Assembly: GCA_900757385.1 (NCBI GenBank)
Contig: CAAENO010000155.1
Coordinates: 1-6,396 of the forward strand
Length of the DNA stretch: 6,396 bases
Reading direction: 5' to 3'
DNA from: an uncultured Collinsella sp.
Lineage (GTDB): Bacteria > Actinomycetota > Coriobacteriia > Coriobacteriales > Coriobacteriaceae
This document shows positions 1 through 6,396 of this stretch, one piece after another. The translations under genes and the position numbers were made by a program. Within the stretch, counting starts at the first letter, position 1, and each line of letters begins with the position of its first letter. The notes under the pieces were generated by a model. That model did no database searches and was not told the origin of the DNA. It saw only the letters and a list, made by a program, of their open reading frames with translations.

Positions 1-11
1 CCGCCACGGTT

Positions 12-43
12 GGATTAGACACTCACCATTGTCGGCCTAATCC
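12..43. repeat. Short inverted repeat GGATTAG / CTAATCC
   Basis: GGATTAG at 12-18 is the exact reverse complement of CTAATCC at 37-43, with an 18-base gap. No clear T-run follows on either strand, so it is not a convincing terminator. It lies beyond the 3' end of the glp-like operon and could belong to a neighbouring unit outside the window. No coding region is supported in 1-162. A second 6-bp pair, AGCAGG at 58-63 and CCTGCT at 84-89, lies nearby. Short pairs like these also arise by chance, so confidence is low. Confidence 0.3.
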
Positions 44-124
44 GCGGTCTTTCATGCAGCAGGGGCTCTCAATGTTTTTATGTCCTGCTCATATCGTCTA
101 TGCCGGCACCTGGGGACACTCCTT

Positions 125-164
125 GCAAAAGCAGCTAAAAGAGCCCGTCCCAAATTTGCTGCTT
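125..164 (-). terminator. Candidate terminator of the glp-like operon
   Basis: Read on the minus strand, AAGCAGC (164-158) overlaps the stop codon of the DUF1667 gene and is complementary to GCTGCTT (135-129), with a 22-base loop. Bases 130-127 read TTTT, so a short U-run partly overlaps the right arm. The position directly after the last gene of the operon suits an intrinsic terminator. The long loop and short U-run make it weak. The loop also contains GGGACGGGCTCTTTT, and GGGAC/GTCCC pairs with 113-117, so a different fold or a REP-like palindrome is possible. Confidence 0.35.
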
Positions 165-561
165 AGGCTGGGTTGATGTCCATGCTGGCGATAAGGTTAA
201 TGTTGGTGTCTAGGAGGTTCTCTAGCACGACGTCGCCCATGCGGATGGGGGCCTCGACGACCACGCCGCGGATGAAGTTCATGGCTTGGGCGTGGAGTGC
301 CAGCGGGATGGCATCGGCGGTGCGCACGGGCAGCAGGGCCTCATCGCCGCCGGATACGGCCACGGTCGTCGTGAGCACGCGCATGGGGCAGGTGAGCTCC
401 CGATGCGCGAACTTATCGCCACGCGGACAGCTGTTGCCGGTTACGGAGCGCACCTCTACCACGGCGCCGTCTGCGCTGCGCTCCACCTCTACGGTCAGGA
501 GGCACTCGGATGGGCAGGTGGTGCAGTTGAACTGCAGCGTTTCAATCGCGTTTGTGCTCAT
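163..561 (-). CDS. DUF1667 cysteine-rich protein, G3P dehydrogenase-associated
   Basis: A 132-residue protein, third gene of the operon. Cysteines sit at residues 13, 16 and 20 (CTTCPSEC), at 45 in GNSCPRGDKFAHREL, and at 58. This CxxCxxxC plus GNxCxRG pattern is typical of the DUF1667 family (PF07892), which usually follows GlpA-like and FAD oxidoreductase genes in Clostridia, Thermotoga and Coriobacteriia. The biochemical role is not established. The cysteines suggest a metal or Fe-S site, so an electron-transfer or small subunit of the dehydrogenase complex is an inference. I see no signal peptide or membrane segment. The frame is open further upstream to 627, but ATG at 561 is preferred: GAGGAGG lies 9 bases upstream and the start falls 4 bases after the previous stop, which fits translational coupling. 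The domain begins directly after this start. Confidence 0.85.
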   Translation of the reverse strand: MSTNAIETLQFNCTTCPSECLLTVEVERSADGAVVEVRSVTGNSCPRGDKFAHRELTCPMRVLTTTVAVSGGDEALLPVRTADAIPLALHAQAMNFIRGVVVEAPIRMGDVVLENLLDTNINLIASMDINPA

Positions 562-565
562 GACT

Positions 566-1918
566 CTACGCCTCCTCAACGGGGTCGACGGACAGGACAA
601 TCTCGCTAACACCCAAGTCGAGCGCATGCTGAATCACCTTTGCCGGCAGCGGGAAGCTTTCCATGACGCTCGGTTTAAACGGGCGGACCTTGCCTGCAAA
701 CATCTCCTCGTCGCCTGCCAGAATGCGCACGCGGGCGGCGTCGACCGGCCGGCGCACGCGGAAGCTGAGCTTGGTGAGCGCCACGGCCGTAATGCGTCCC
801 GGCAGCGCGTATCCCGCAATGCCGGCAGGGGAGACGGTGAGCTCGCAGTCCGCAGCGACGCCCGCGCCGGTTTCCAGCGCGTGCGCCGCTGCAGCTGCGC
901 CAGCCCTCTCGGACTCGGTCGTCACGTTGTCGGCCAGGTCGTGCACGTGCAGCACGTTGCCGCAGGCAAAGATGCCTGGTACGCCCGTCTGCAAGCTCTG
1001 GTCCACCACGGCGCCGCGCGTGCGCGGGTCAAGCTCCACGCCTGCGGCAACCGAAAGCTCGTTCTCGGGAATCAATCCCACCGAAAGCAGCAGCGTGTCG
1101 CACGGAACAATGCGCTCGGTCCCCGGAATGGGTGCCAGGTGCTCGTCGACCTGGCTTACCTCGACGGCCTCCACACGGTCGTGCCCGATCACGCGCGTGA
1201 CGGTGGTGGACAGGTGCAGCGGAATGCCAAAGTCGTCTAGGCAGTTCTTGACGTTGCGGCGCAGTCCGTTGGCGTACGGCATGAGCTCGTACACGCCCTC
1301 GACGGAAATCCCCTCGAGCGTGCAGCGGCGTGCCATGATAAGCCCGATGTCGCCCGAGCCCAAAATGACGGCGCGCGAGCCGGGTTTGAGGTTCTCGATA
1401 TTGATGTATCGCTGCGCCAGGCCGGCCGTAAACACGCCGGCGGGTCGGCTGCCGGGAATCTTGATCTCGCTACGGGTGCGCTCGCGGCAACCCATGGCAA
1501 GGACGACCGCGCGCCCGGTGAGCTGCAGCATGCCGGTGGGGCTCATGAGCGTGACGGTGTGGGCCGCGGCGTCTTCCGTGGACTCGTCCGAATCAATCCC
1601 AAGCACCATGCTATTCAAGAACAGCGCGATGTCGATCGCGCGCACCTGGTCGATAAAGCGCTGTGCGTACTCGGGGCCGGTGAGCTCCTGCTTAAAGTGC
1701 GAAAGGCCAAAGCCGGGGTGGATGCACTGGCGCAGGATGCCGCCTAAGTGCTGCTCGCGCTCCACGATGGCCACGCGCGCGCCGGCCTTATGCGCCGAAA
1801 GCGCGGCCGCCATGCCGGCGGGCCCGCCGCCGATAACGACCACGTCGAATGCCTGCGTCGACACCGACGCTACGGCTCCTGCCTCTGCGCGTTCGTCGCG
1901 CATATCAAGCGTTGCCAT
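566..1918 (-). CDS. FAD/NAD(P)-dependent oxidoreductase of glp-like operon
   Basis: A 450-residue flavoprotein of the pyridine-nucleotide-disulphide oxidoreductase fold. The N-terminal FAD-binding Rossmann motif is GGGPAG at 30-35, with an acidic strand end at VER (52-54) and a family-typical GGILRQCIHPGFG stretch (59-71, Cys65). A second dinucleotide motif, GSGDIG at 187-192, would bind NAD(P)H. The FAD-closing motif GIFACGN is at 315-321. Residues from about 360 onward form a C-terminal extension without a recognised catalytic motif. Cys65 is not in a CxxxxC redox disulphide, so this is not a thioredoxin-reductase-like disulphide enzyme. The likely role is to move electrons between the GlpA-like subunit and NAD(P)H or another carrier, filling the GlpB-like slot; this is inferred from the conserved three-gene arrangement. 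ATG at 1918 lies one base after the stop of the upstream gene, with GGGGGTG about 9 bases before it. Confidence 0.85.
   Translation of the reverse strand: MATLDMRDERAEAGAVASVSTQAFDVVVIGGGPAGMAAALSAHKAGARVAIVEREQHLGGILRQCIHPGFGLSHFKQELTGPEYAQRFIDQVRAIDIALFLNSMVLGIDSDESTEDAAAHTVTLMSPTGMLQLTGRAVVLAMGCRERTRSEIKIPGSRPAGVFTAGLAQRYINIENLKPGSRAVILGSGDIGLIMARRCTLEGISVEGVYELMPYANGLRRNVKNCLDDFGIPLHLSTTVTRVIGHDRVEAVEVSQVDEHLAPIPGTERIVPCDTLLLSVGLIPENELSVAAGVELDPRTRGAVVDQSLQTGVPGIFACGNVLHVHDLADNVTTESERAGAAAAAHALETGAGVAADCELTVSPAGIAGYALPGRITAVALTKLSFRVRRPVDAARVRILAGDEEMFAGKVRPFKPSVMESFPLPAKVIQHALDLGVSEIVLSVDPVEEA
571..577 (-). promoter_or_regulatory. Ribosome binding site of the DUF1667 gene
   Basis: On the minus strand GAGGAGG lies inside the last codons of the preceding oxidoreductase gene, 9 bases before ATG at 561. 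It decides the start of the DUF1667 gene and argues against the longer upstream frame. Its position inside the upstream gene suggests coupled translation. Confidence 0.7.
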
Positions 1919-1919
1919 C

Positions 1920-3401
1920 CTAGCGCACCCCCTTCAGCGGTCCCTCAACCAGCCACGAGCCAGTGTCCTCCAGCAGCACCTCGCTGGGGTCGCAGCCCAG
2001 CTCGCGGGCTAGAATCGCCACCACGCGGCTCTGGCAAAAGCCGCTCTGGCAGCGGCCCATGCCGGCGCGGCAGCGGCGCTTGACGCCCTCGACCGAAACC
2101 GCACCTGGGCGGCGTCGAATCGCGGCAACAATCTCGGCCACGGGCACTGTTTCGCAGCGGCAGACGATCTGTCCCCATGCAGGGTCGGACTCGATGAGCT
2201 CCTCCTTGCGCACAAGTGGCGCACGGTCGAAGTCGTCCGGCGCGCGGCGGACGGGATCCCAGTCGGGCCGCTCGTGCAGGGCAACACCGGCATCGCGCAA
2301 GATCTGCTCCATGCGCTCTGCGATGGCTGGCGCGCTCGCCACGCCCGGCGACTGAATGCCCGCCGCCTGGAATAGGCCTGGCACCACGGCGGACTGCCCA
2401 ATAAGAAAGTCGTTCGTCCCCTTTATGACCGGACGCCCGCCGGCAAACGCGCGCACCACACGGCGCGTGTCCAGATCGGGCACCAGCTTGCGCGCACCGC
2501 TCAGCAGCGCGTTGACATCGGAAGCGTAGGTCTGCGTGTCGCCGGGCTCGCGCACGGCAGCGGTCGCGGTGATCACGGTGTTACCATGTACGGTGCCCGT
2601 GACGATAACGCCCTTGGAAACTGACGTGGGAACGGGGTAGAGCGGCATGAGCGCACGCGGCTCCTTGTCCAGCACTACGATGTTGCCCTGGCGCCAGACC
2701 ATCTGGAACTCCTCGGCGCCCGCCATGTGCGAGATATCCGCGGCACCGTTGCCCGCGGCGTTAATCAGGTAACGGCAGCGCACATCGCCGGCAGGCGTCA
2801 CCAGCGTAAAGCGCGCGCGGTCCTTGCTGTCGGCAGCAGCGTCCTCGTCGTGCGAGCTAGCAACCTCAATCGCTTCCACCGGTGCGGAGCGCATAAACGC
2901 TACGCCGTTGGCAACCGCGTTCTCCAGCGCGGCGATGGCCACTTCAAACGGGTCAACGTAACCGGTCGAAGGGCACCACAACGCGCATGTTGCGTCGGCG
3001 CTGGCACGCGGTTCCAGCTCGTGGATACGTTCGGGGCCGATAATCGACAGCTCGGACACGCCGTTGGCCAGGCCATTCTGGCGCAGCTTCTCCAGGTGTG
3101 CGCGGTCTTCGTCGTTAAACCCCAGCACCATCGACCCGGTGCGGCGGAACAAAAATCCCAGCTCCTGGGCCCACGTGCCATATAGCTCGCAGCCACGGGC
3201 GTTGACCTGTGCCTTTACCGTGCCCGGTGCCGGATCGTAGCCGGCGTGCACCAGGCCGCCGTTGGCCTTCGAAGCCCCCAGCGCGATGTCGTTGGCCGCC
3301 TCGACCACGCAAATGGACAGGTCAAATCGCGCGAGCTGCCGTGCGATGGCACATCCGGTGATGCCCGCGCCCACAATCGCGATATCAAACGTTTCTGCCA
3401 C
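1920..3401 (-). CDS. GlpA-like FAD dehydrogenase with BFD [2Fe-2S] domain
   Basis: A 493-residue protein, first gene of the operon, likely an anaerobic glycerol-3-phosphate dehydrogenase subunit that oxidises sn-glycerol-3-phosphate to dihydroxyacetone phosphate. Residues 5-16 contain the FAD motif GAGITG (11-16), with Glu34 at the end of the second strand. The stretch SKANGGLVHAGYDPAPG (44-60) is typical of the DAO-fold group shared by GlpA-like proteins and L-2-hydroxyglutarate oxidase. The C-terminus carries a BFD-like [2Fe-2S] domain (Fer2_BFD): Cys414 and Cys416 (VCRCE), then Cys451 and Cys456 in RAGMGRCQSGFC, plus an extra Cys444. No membrane segment is visible. The frame is open to 3539, but GTG at 3401 is preferred: GGGAGG precedes it by 4 bases and the Rossmann motif follows at once, whereas the extra 46 residues look like noncoding sequence. 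A different 2-hydroxyacid substrate cannot be excluded, as no glycerol gene lies nearby. Confidence 0.85.
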   Translation of the reverse strand: MAETFDIAIVGAGITGCAIARQLARFDLSICVVEAANDIALGASKANGGLVHAGYDPAPGTVKAQVNARGCELYGTWAQELGFLFRRTGSMVLGFNDEDRAHLEKLRQNGLANGVSELSIIGPERIHELEPRASADATCALWCPSTGYVDPFEVAIAALENAVANGVAFMRSAPVEAIEVASSHDEDAAADSKDRARFTLVTPAGDVRCRYLINAAGNGAADISHMAGAEEFQMVWRQGNIVVLDKEPRALMPLYPVPTSVSKGVIVTGTVHGNTVITATAAVREPGDTQTYASDVNALLSGARKLVPDLDTRRVVRAFAGGRPVIKGTNDFLIGQSAVVPGLFQAAGIQSPGVASAPAIAERMEQILRDAGVALHERPDWDPVRRAPDDFDRAPLVRKEELIESDPAWGQIVCRCETVPVAEIVAAIRRRPGAVSVEGVKRRCRAGMGRCQSGFCQSRVVAILARELGCDPSEVLLEDTGSWLVEGPLKGVR

Positions 3402-3405
3402 AGTG

Positions 3406-3411
3406 CCTCCC
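3406..3411 (-). promoter_or_regulatory. Ribosome binding site selecting the GTG start
   Basis: Minus-strand GGGAGG lies 4 bases upstream of GTG at 3401-3399. It is the best Shine-Dalgarno sequence near the point where homology to FAD dehydrogenases begins (VAETFDIAIVGAG), so it decides this start over the longer open frame. Confidence 0.65.
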
Positions 3412-3418
3412 AGACGAG

Positions 3419-3433
3419 TTGACAGGCCGTCAA
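3419..3433. promoter_or_regulatory. Candidate operator TTGAC-N5-GTCAA
   Basis: TTGAC at 3419-3423 and GTCAA at 3429-3433 form a perfect 5-bp inverted repeat around AGGCC. It sits between a candidate -10 box and the ribosome binding site of the GlpA-like gene, where a repressor could block transcription. The binding protein is unknown and no regulator gene is in the window. Five-base arms can occur by chance. Confidence 0.35.
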
Positions 3434-3446
3434 TAAGACTATCATA
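3434..3446 (-). promoter_or_regulatory. Candidate promoter -10 box of the glp-like operon
   Basis: On the minus strand TATGAT (3446-3441) resembles a sigma-70 -10 box and would start transcription near 3434, about 33 bases before the GTG start. I see no good -35 hexamer at 16-18 bases; the sequence there is GC-rich. It would need an activator, or the true promoter is elsewhere. The stretch 3447-3570 shows nothing else I can name. Confidence 0.3.
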
Positions 3447-3570
3447 CGGTCTACACACCTCCAGCGCAGCGGCAATGCGGCGAACAGCCCCGCAACACCC
3501 GCCAACGGCAGGCGAGGGGAGACCCGGCAACGTCAACAACCTCGTCTGCCGCCCCTGGTGTCAGAGTTTT

Positions 3571-3949
3571 GTCTCGTTCTGTAACAGTAAGCAGAAGAGT
3601 TGGGTTCCAGATGTTACAGATCGAGACGTTTGCTAGACGGACCCTCCGTTCGTCTTAATTTGTAACAGTAAGAGGGGAAAATCGGTCCTACGTGTTACAG
3701 ATCGAGACGTTAGTCCGTCGGGTTATTCGTATGTCTCGATCTGTAACAGCTGGCAGGGTTTTTGGGTCCTTTTTGTTACAGGTTGAGACAATCTTTCCGA
3801 CGGATTCTGGTTGTCTCGATCTGTAACAGTAAGAGGGGTTTTGGGGCCCAAGATGTTACAGATCGAGATTGAAGTCGGGGAGGGGCCCCTGTGTCTCAAT
3901 TTGTAACATCTAGACCCGGATTCCGCCTCCATCTGTTACAGATTGAGAT
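3571..3949. repeat. Array of ten alternating inverted 16-bp repeats
   Basis: A 16-bp motif, consensus GTCTCGATCTGTAACA (A), alternates strictly with its reverse complement TGTTACAGATCGAGAC (B). A copies start at 3571, 3652, 3733, 3813 and 3893; B copies at 3612, 3693, 3774, 3854 and 3934. Every A-to-B gap is exactly 25 bases; B-to-A gaps are 24, 24, 23 and 23. The array is therefore five tandem units of 80-81 bp, each able to fold into a 16-bp stem with a 25-base loop. Loops are related: three of five begin GTAAG, and most contain a G-rich run ending in GGTCC, GGGTCC, GGTTCC or GGGCCC. TGTWACA inside each motif is itself a 7-bp palindrome. I find no further copy at the expected positions outside the array. 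It fills the divergent region between the glp-like operon and the zinc-ribbon gene. Function unknown: candidates are a structured RNA, an array of protein-binding sites, or a palindromic repeat family. Confidence 0.93.
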
Positions 3950-4017
3950 GTTTGTGTCCGCGCCGGCCCCGTACCCAGCCGTAGTCCCATATAAACAAAC
4001 CCCGTGGTAAACTTGAC

Positions 4018-4035
4018 CGGATTATAAATATTCCG
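4018..4035. promoter_or_regulatory. 18-bp near-palindrome upstream of zinc-ribbon gene
   Basis: CGGATTATAAATATTCCG is symmetric apart from one mismatched pair (fifth base from each end) and the two central bases. It lies just before the ribosome binding site GAAAGG (4035-4040) and overlaps AT-rich sequence (TATAAA at 4023-4028) that could be a -10 box. I do not see a -35 box at the proper distance; TTGACC at 4013 is too close. It may be an operator or a leader hairpin. Confidence 0.35.
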
Positions 4036-4048
4036 AAAGGTATCCGTA

Positions 4049-4480
4049 ATGTCCAAGTACATCTCCGAGCTCATGTCGCCGCAGCTTATGGGCGTCGTCT
4101 ATGCCTTCGTTGGCTTTATCATCGCCCTGTATGTGCTGTCGGTCGTCTATGTGTTCATCGACGCTCGCCGCCGCGGCGCCAGCGCCTACGTGGCATGGGG
4201 CATCATCGCCCTCATCCCGTTTGTAGGCCTCATCGCCTACCTGGTCTTGCGCCCGCACTCCTACGCGTCCGACCGCGAGGAGCAGGAGCTGGACATGGCC
4301 CTGCGCGAGCGCCAGCTTGCCCAGTACGGCACCTGCCCGCAGTGCGGCGCGCCCATCGAGAAGGACTTCGTCGTCTGCCCGGTGTGCGATACCCAGGTTC
4401 GCAACGTGTGTCCCAGCTGCCATCGCCCGCTCGATGCGCATTGGAAGGTCTGCCCCTACTGCCGAACTCGCATCCAGTAA
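4049..4480 (+). CDS. Two-helix membrane protein with double zinc ribbon
   Basis: A 143-residue protein. Two hydrophobic segments, about residues 12-36 and 46-67, are joined by a short basic turn (DARRRGAS). This N-terminal layout resembles the PLDc_N-type two-helix module. A charged, probably helical linker (about 72-94) leads to two zinc ribbons: Cys96/Cys99 with Cys110/Cys113, and Cys121/Cys124 with Cys135/Cys138. Both have CxxC-x10-CxxC spacing, as in double zinc-ribbon domains. The basic turn suggests that the turn is cytoplasmic, which would place both ends outside; but zinc ribbons normally lie in the cytoplasm, so the topology is unresolved. Function unknown; such proteins often serve as binding or scaffolding modules. 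ATG at 4049 follows GAAAGG by 8 bases and begins at the natural N-terminus. It is divergent from the glp-like operon and separated from thrS by 238 bases with a hairpin and a promoter, so it is probably a single-gene unit. Confidence 0.85.
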   Translation: MSKYISELMSPQLMGVVYAFVGFIIALYVLSVVYVFIDARRRGASAYVAWGIIALIPFVGLIAYLVLRPHSYASDREEQELDMALRERQLAQYGTCPQCGAPIEKDFVVCPVCDTQVRNVCPSCHRPLDAHWKVCPYCRTRIQ

Positions 4481-4590
4481 CGCATCCATCGCCGGGCCGG
4501 CCGCAAGCCACGGGCTCCGCGCACCCCGCGCATCCCACGGCCGCCACGCGCCCCGCGCCGCCCCACACGATGAAGCATGCGTAGAAAATC

Positions 4591-4619
4591 GCCCGCCGTG
4601 CCATTAAGGTGCGGCGGGC
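4591..4619 (+). terminator. Strong hairpin, likely terminator after zinc-ribbon gene
   Basis: GCCCGCCG (4591-4598) pairs with CGGCGGGC (4612-4619). The stem extends by two G-U pairs and two C-G pairs to a 12-bp stem with loop ATTAA (4603-4607). AAAA precedes it and CTTGTAT follows, so the plus-strand U-run is poor, while the minus strand has ATTTTC just after the hairpin. It may terminate the zinc-ribbon transcript or shield thrS from read-through. The preceding 4481-4590 is C-rich and holds no supported gene. Confidence 0.55.
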
Positions 4620-4621
4620 GC

Positions 4622-4649
4622 TTGTATACCAAGGCAACCTGCCTATAAT
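4622..4649 (+). promoter_or_regulatory. Candidate thrS promoter
   Basis: TATAAT at 4644-4649 is a perfect -10 box. TTGTAT at 4622-4627 is a weak -35 box with a 16-base spacer and sits in the tail of the preceding hairpin. Transcription would begin near 4656, giving a leader of about 63 bases before the thrS ATG. Confidence 0.6.
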
Positions 4650-4692
4650 GATGCAAGTTAAAACGCCGAGCGCATCGCACGCACTTGCATCA
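4649..4692. promoter_or_regulatory. Perfect 10-bp inverted repeat in the thrS leader
   Basis: TGATGCAAGT at 4649-4658 and ACTTGCATCA at 4683-4692 are exact reverse complements with a 24-base gap. The left arm overlaps the end of the -10 box and the predicted start site, so most of it would not be transcribed from that promoter. It may therefore act as a DNA operator, or as an RNA hairpin if transcription starts further upstream. No Thr anticodon-like triplet (CGT, GGT or TGT) is visible in the gap, so E. coli-style anticodon mimicry is not evident. Confidence 0.6.
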
Positions 4693-4718
4693 GGCATCCG
4701 AGAGGAGAAAACATACCC

Positions 4719-6396
<1,678 letters not shown>

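Noticed and set aside
1..162. tRNA or small RNA gene
   Set aside because: No cloverleaf, TTCGA-like arm or CCA end found on either strand; only short inverted repeats.
173..1240. 355-residue plus-strand reading frame
   Set aside because: Overlaps two recognised minus-strand genes and has no domain-like composition.
663..2012. 449-residue plus-strand reading frame opposite the FAD oxidoreductase
   Set aside because: Ser/Arg/Pro-rich shadow with no motif; the minus strand carries clear FAD and NAD(P) motifs.
3402..3539. 46-residue N-terminal extension of the GlpA-like protein
   Set aside because: No ribosome binding site logic, atypical composition, and it would cover the candidate promoter and operator; the FAD motif starts right after GTG at 3401.
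3723..3932. 69-residue minus-strand reading frame inside the repeat array
   Set aside because: Its sequence is simply the translated repeats (recurring LQIET and VTDRD-like peptides), it has no recognisable domain, and the array geometry explains the DNA.
3571..3949. CRISPR array
   Set aside because: The repeats are short (16 bp) and alternate in orientation, the spacers are related to each other, and no cas genes are in the window.
4481..4718. T-box riboswitch ahead of thrS
   Set aside because: The leader from the predicted start is only about 63 bases, there is no T-box core sequence or antiterminator, and the strong hairpin lies upstream of the promoter.

Overview
The window looks like chromosomal DNA from a GC-rich gut actinobacterium of the class Coriobacteriia, most likely a Collinsella-type organism. 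This rests on strong G/C preference at third codon positions, the style of the three-gene glycerol-3-phosphate dehydrogenase operon, and a threonyl-tRNA synthetase lacking the TGS domain. The taxonomic call is from general recognition and was not searched.

Layout. (1) Positions 1-162 hold no gene I can support, only short inverted repeats and a candidate terminator. (2) Positions 163-3401, minus strand, form a tight three-gene operon. In transcription order these are a GlpA-like FAD dehydrogenase with a C-terminal BFD-type [2Fe-2S] domain, a second FAD/NAD(P)-dependent oxidoreductase, and a small cysteine-rich DUF1667 protein. Gaps of 1 and 4 bases suggest translational coupling. Together they would oxidise sn-glycerol-3-phosphate, or a related 2-hydroxy substrate, and pass electrons through flavin and iron-sulphur centres to a carrier. 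No glycerol kinase or facilitator lies in the window. (3) Positions 3402-4048 are a 647-base divergent intergenic region. Its right part, 3571-3949, is the most striking object here: ten copies of a 16-bp motif in strictly alternating orientation, start-to-start 41, 40, 41, 40, 41, 39, 41, 39 and 41 bases, making five consecutive hairpin-forming units of 80-81 bp. Neither neighbouring gene explains it. (4) Positions 4049-4480, plus strand, encode a 143-residue protein with two membrane helices and a double zinc ribbon. (5) Positions 4481-4718 carry a strong hairpin, a perfect -10 box and a perfect 10-bp inverted repeat. (6) From 4719 to the window edge lies thrS, threonyl-tRNA synthetase, cut off inside its anticodon-binding domain.

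The housekeeping part (thrS) and the catabolic part (glp-like operon) look ordinary and intact. The alternating-repeat array is the candidate for something undescribed. Its arms differ mostly by changes that keep G-U pairing in plus-strand RNA, which hints at a transcribed, structured RNA. A DNA-binding array or a palindromic repeat family remain possible.
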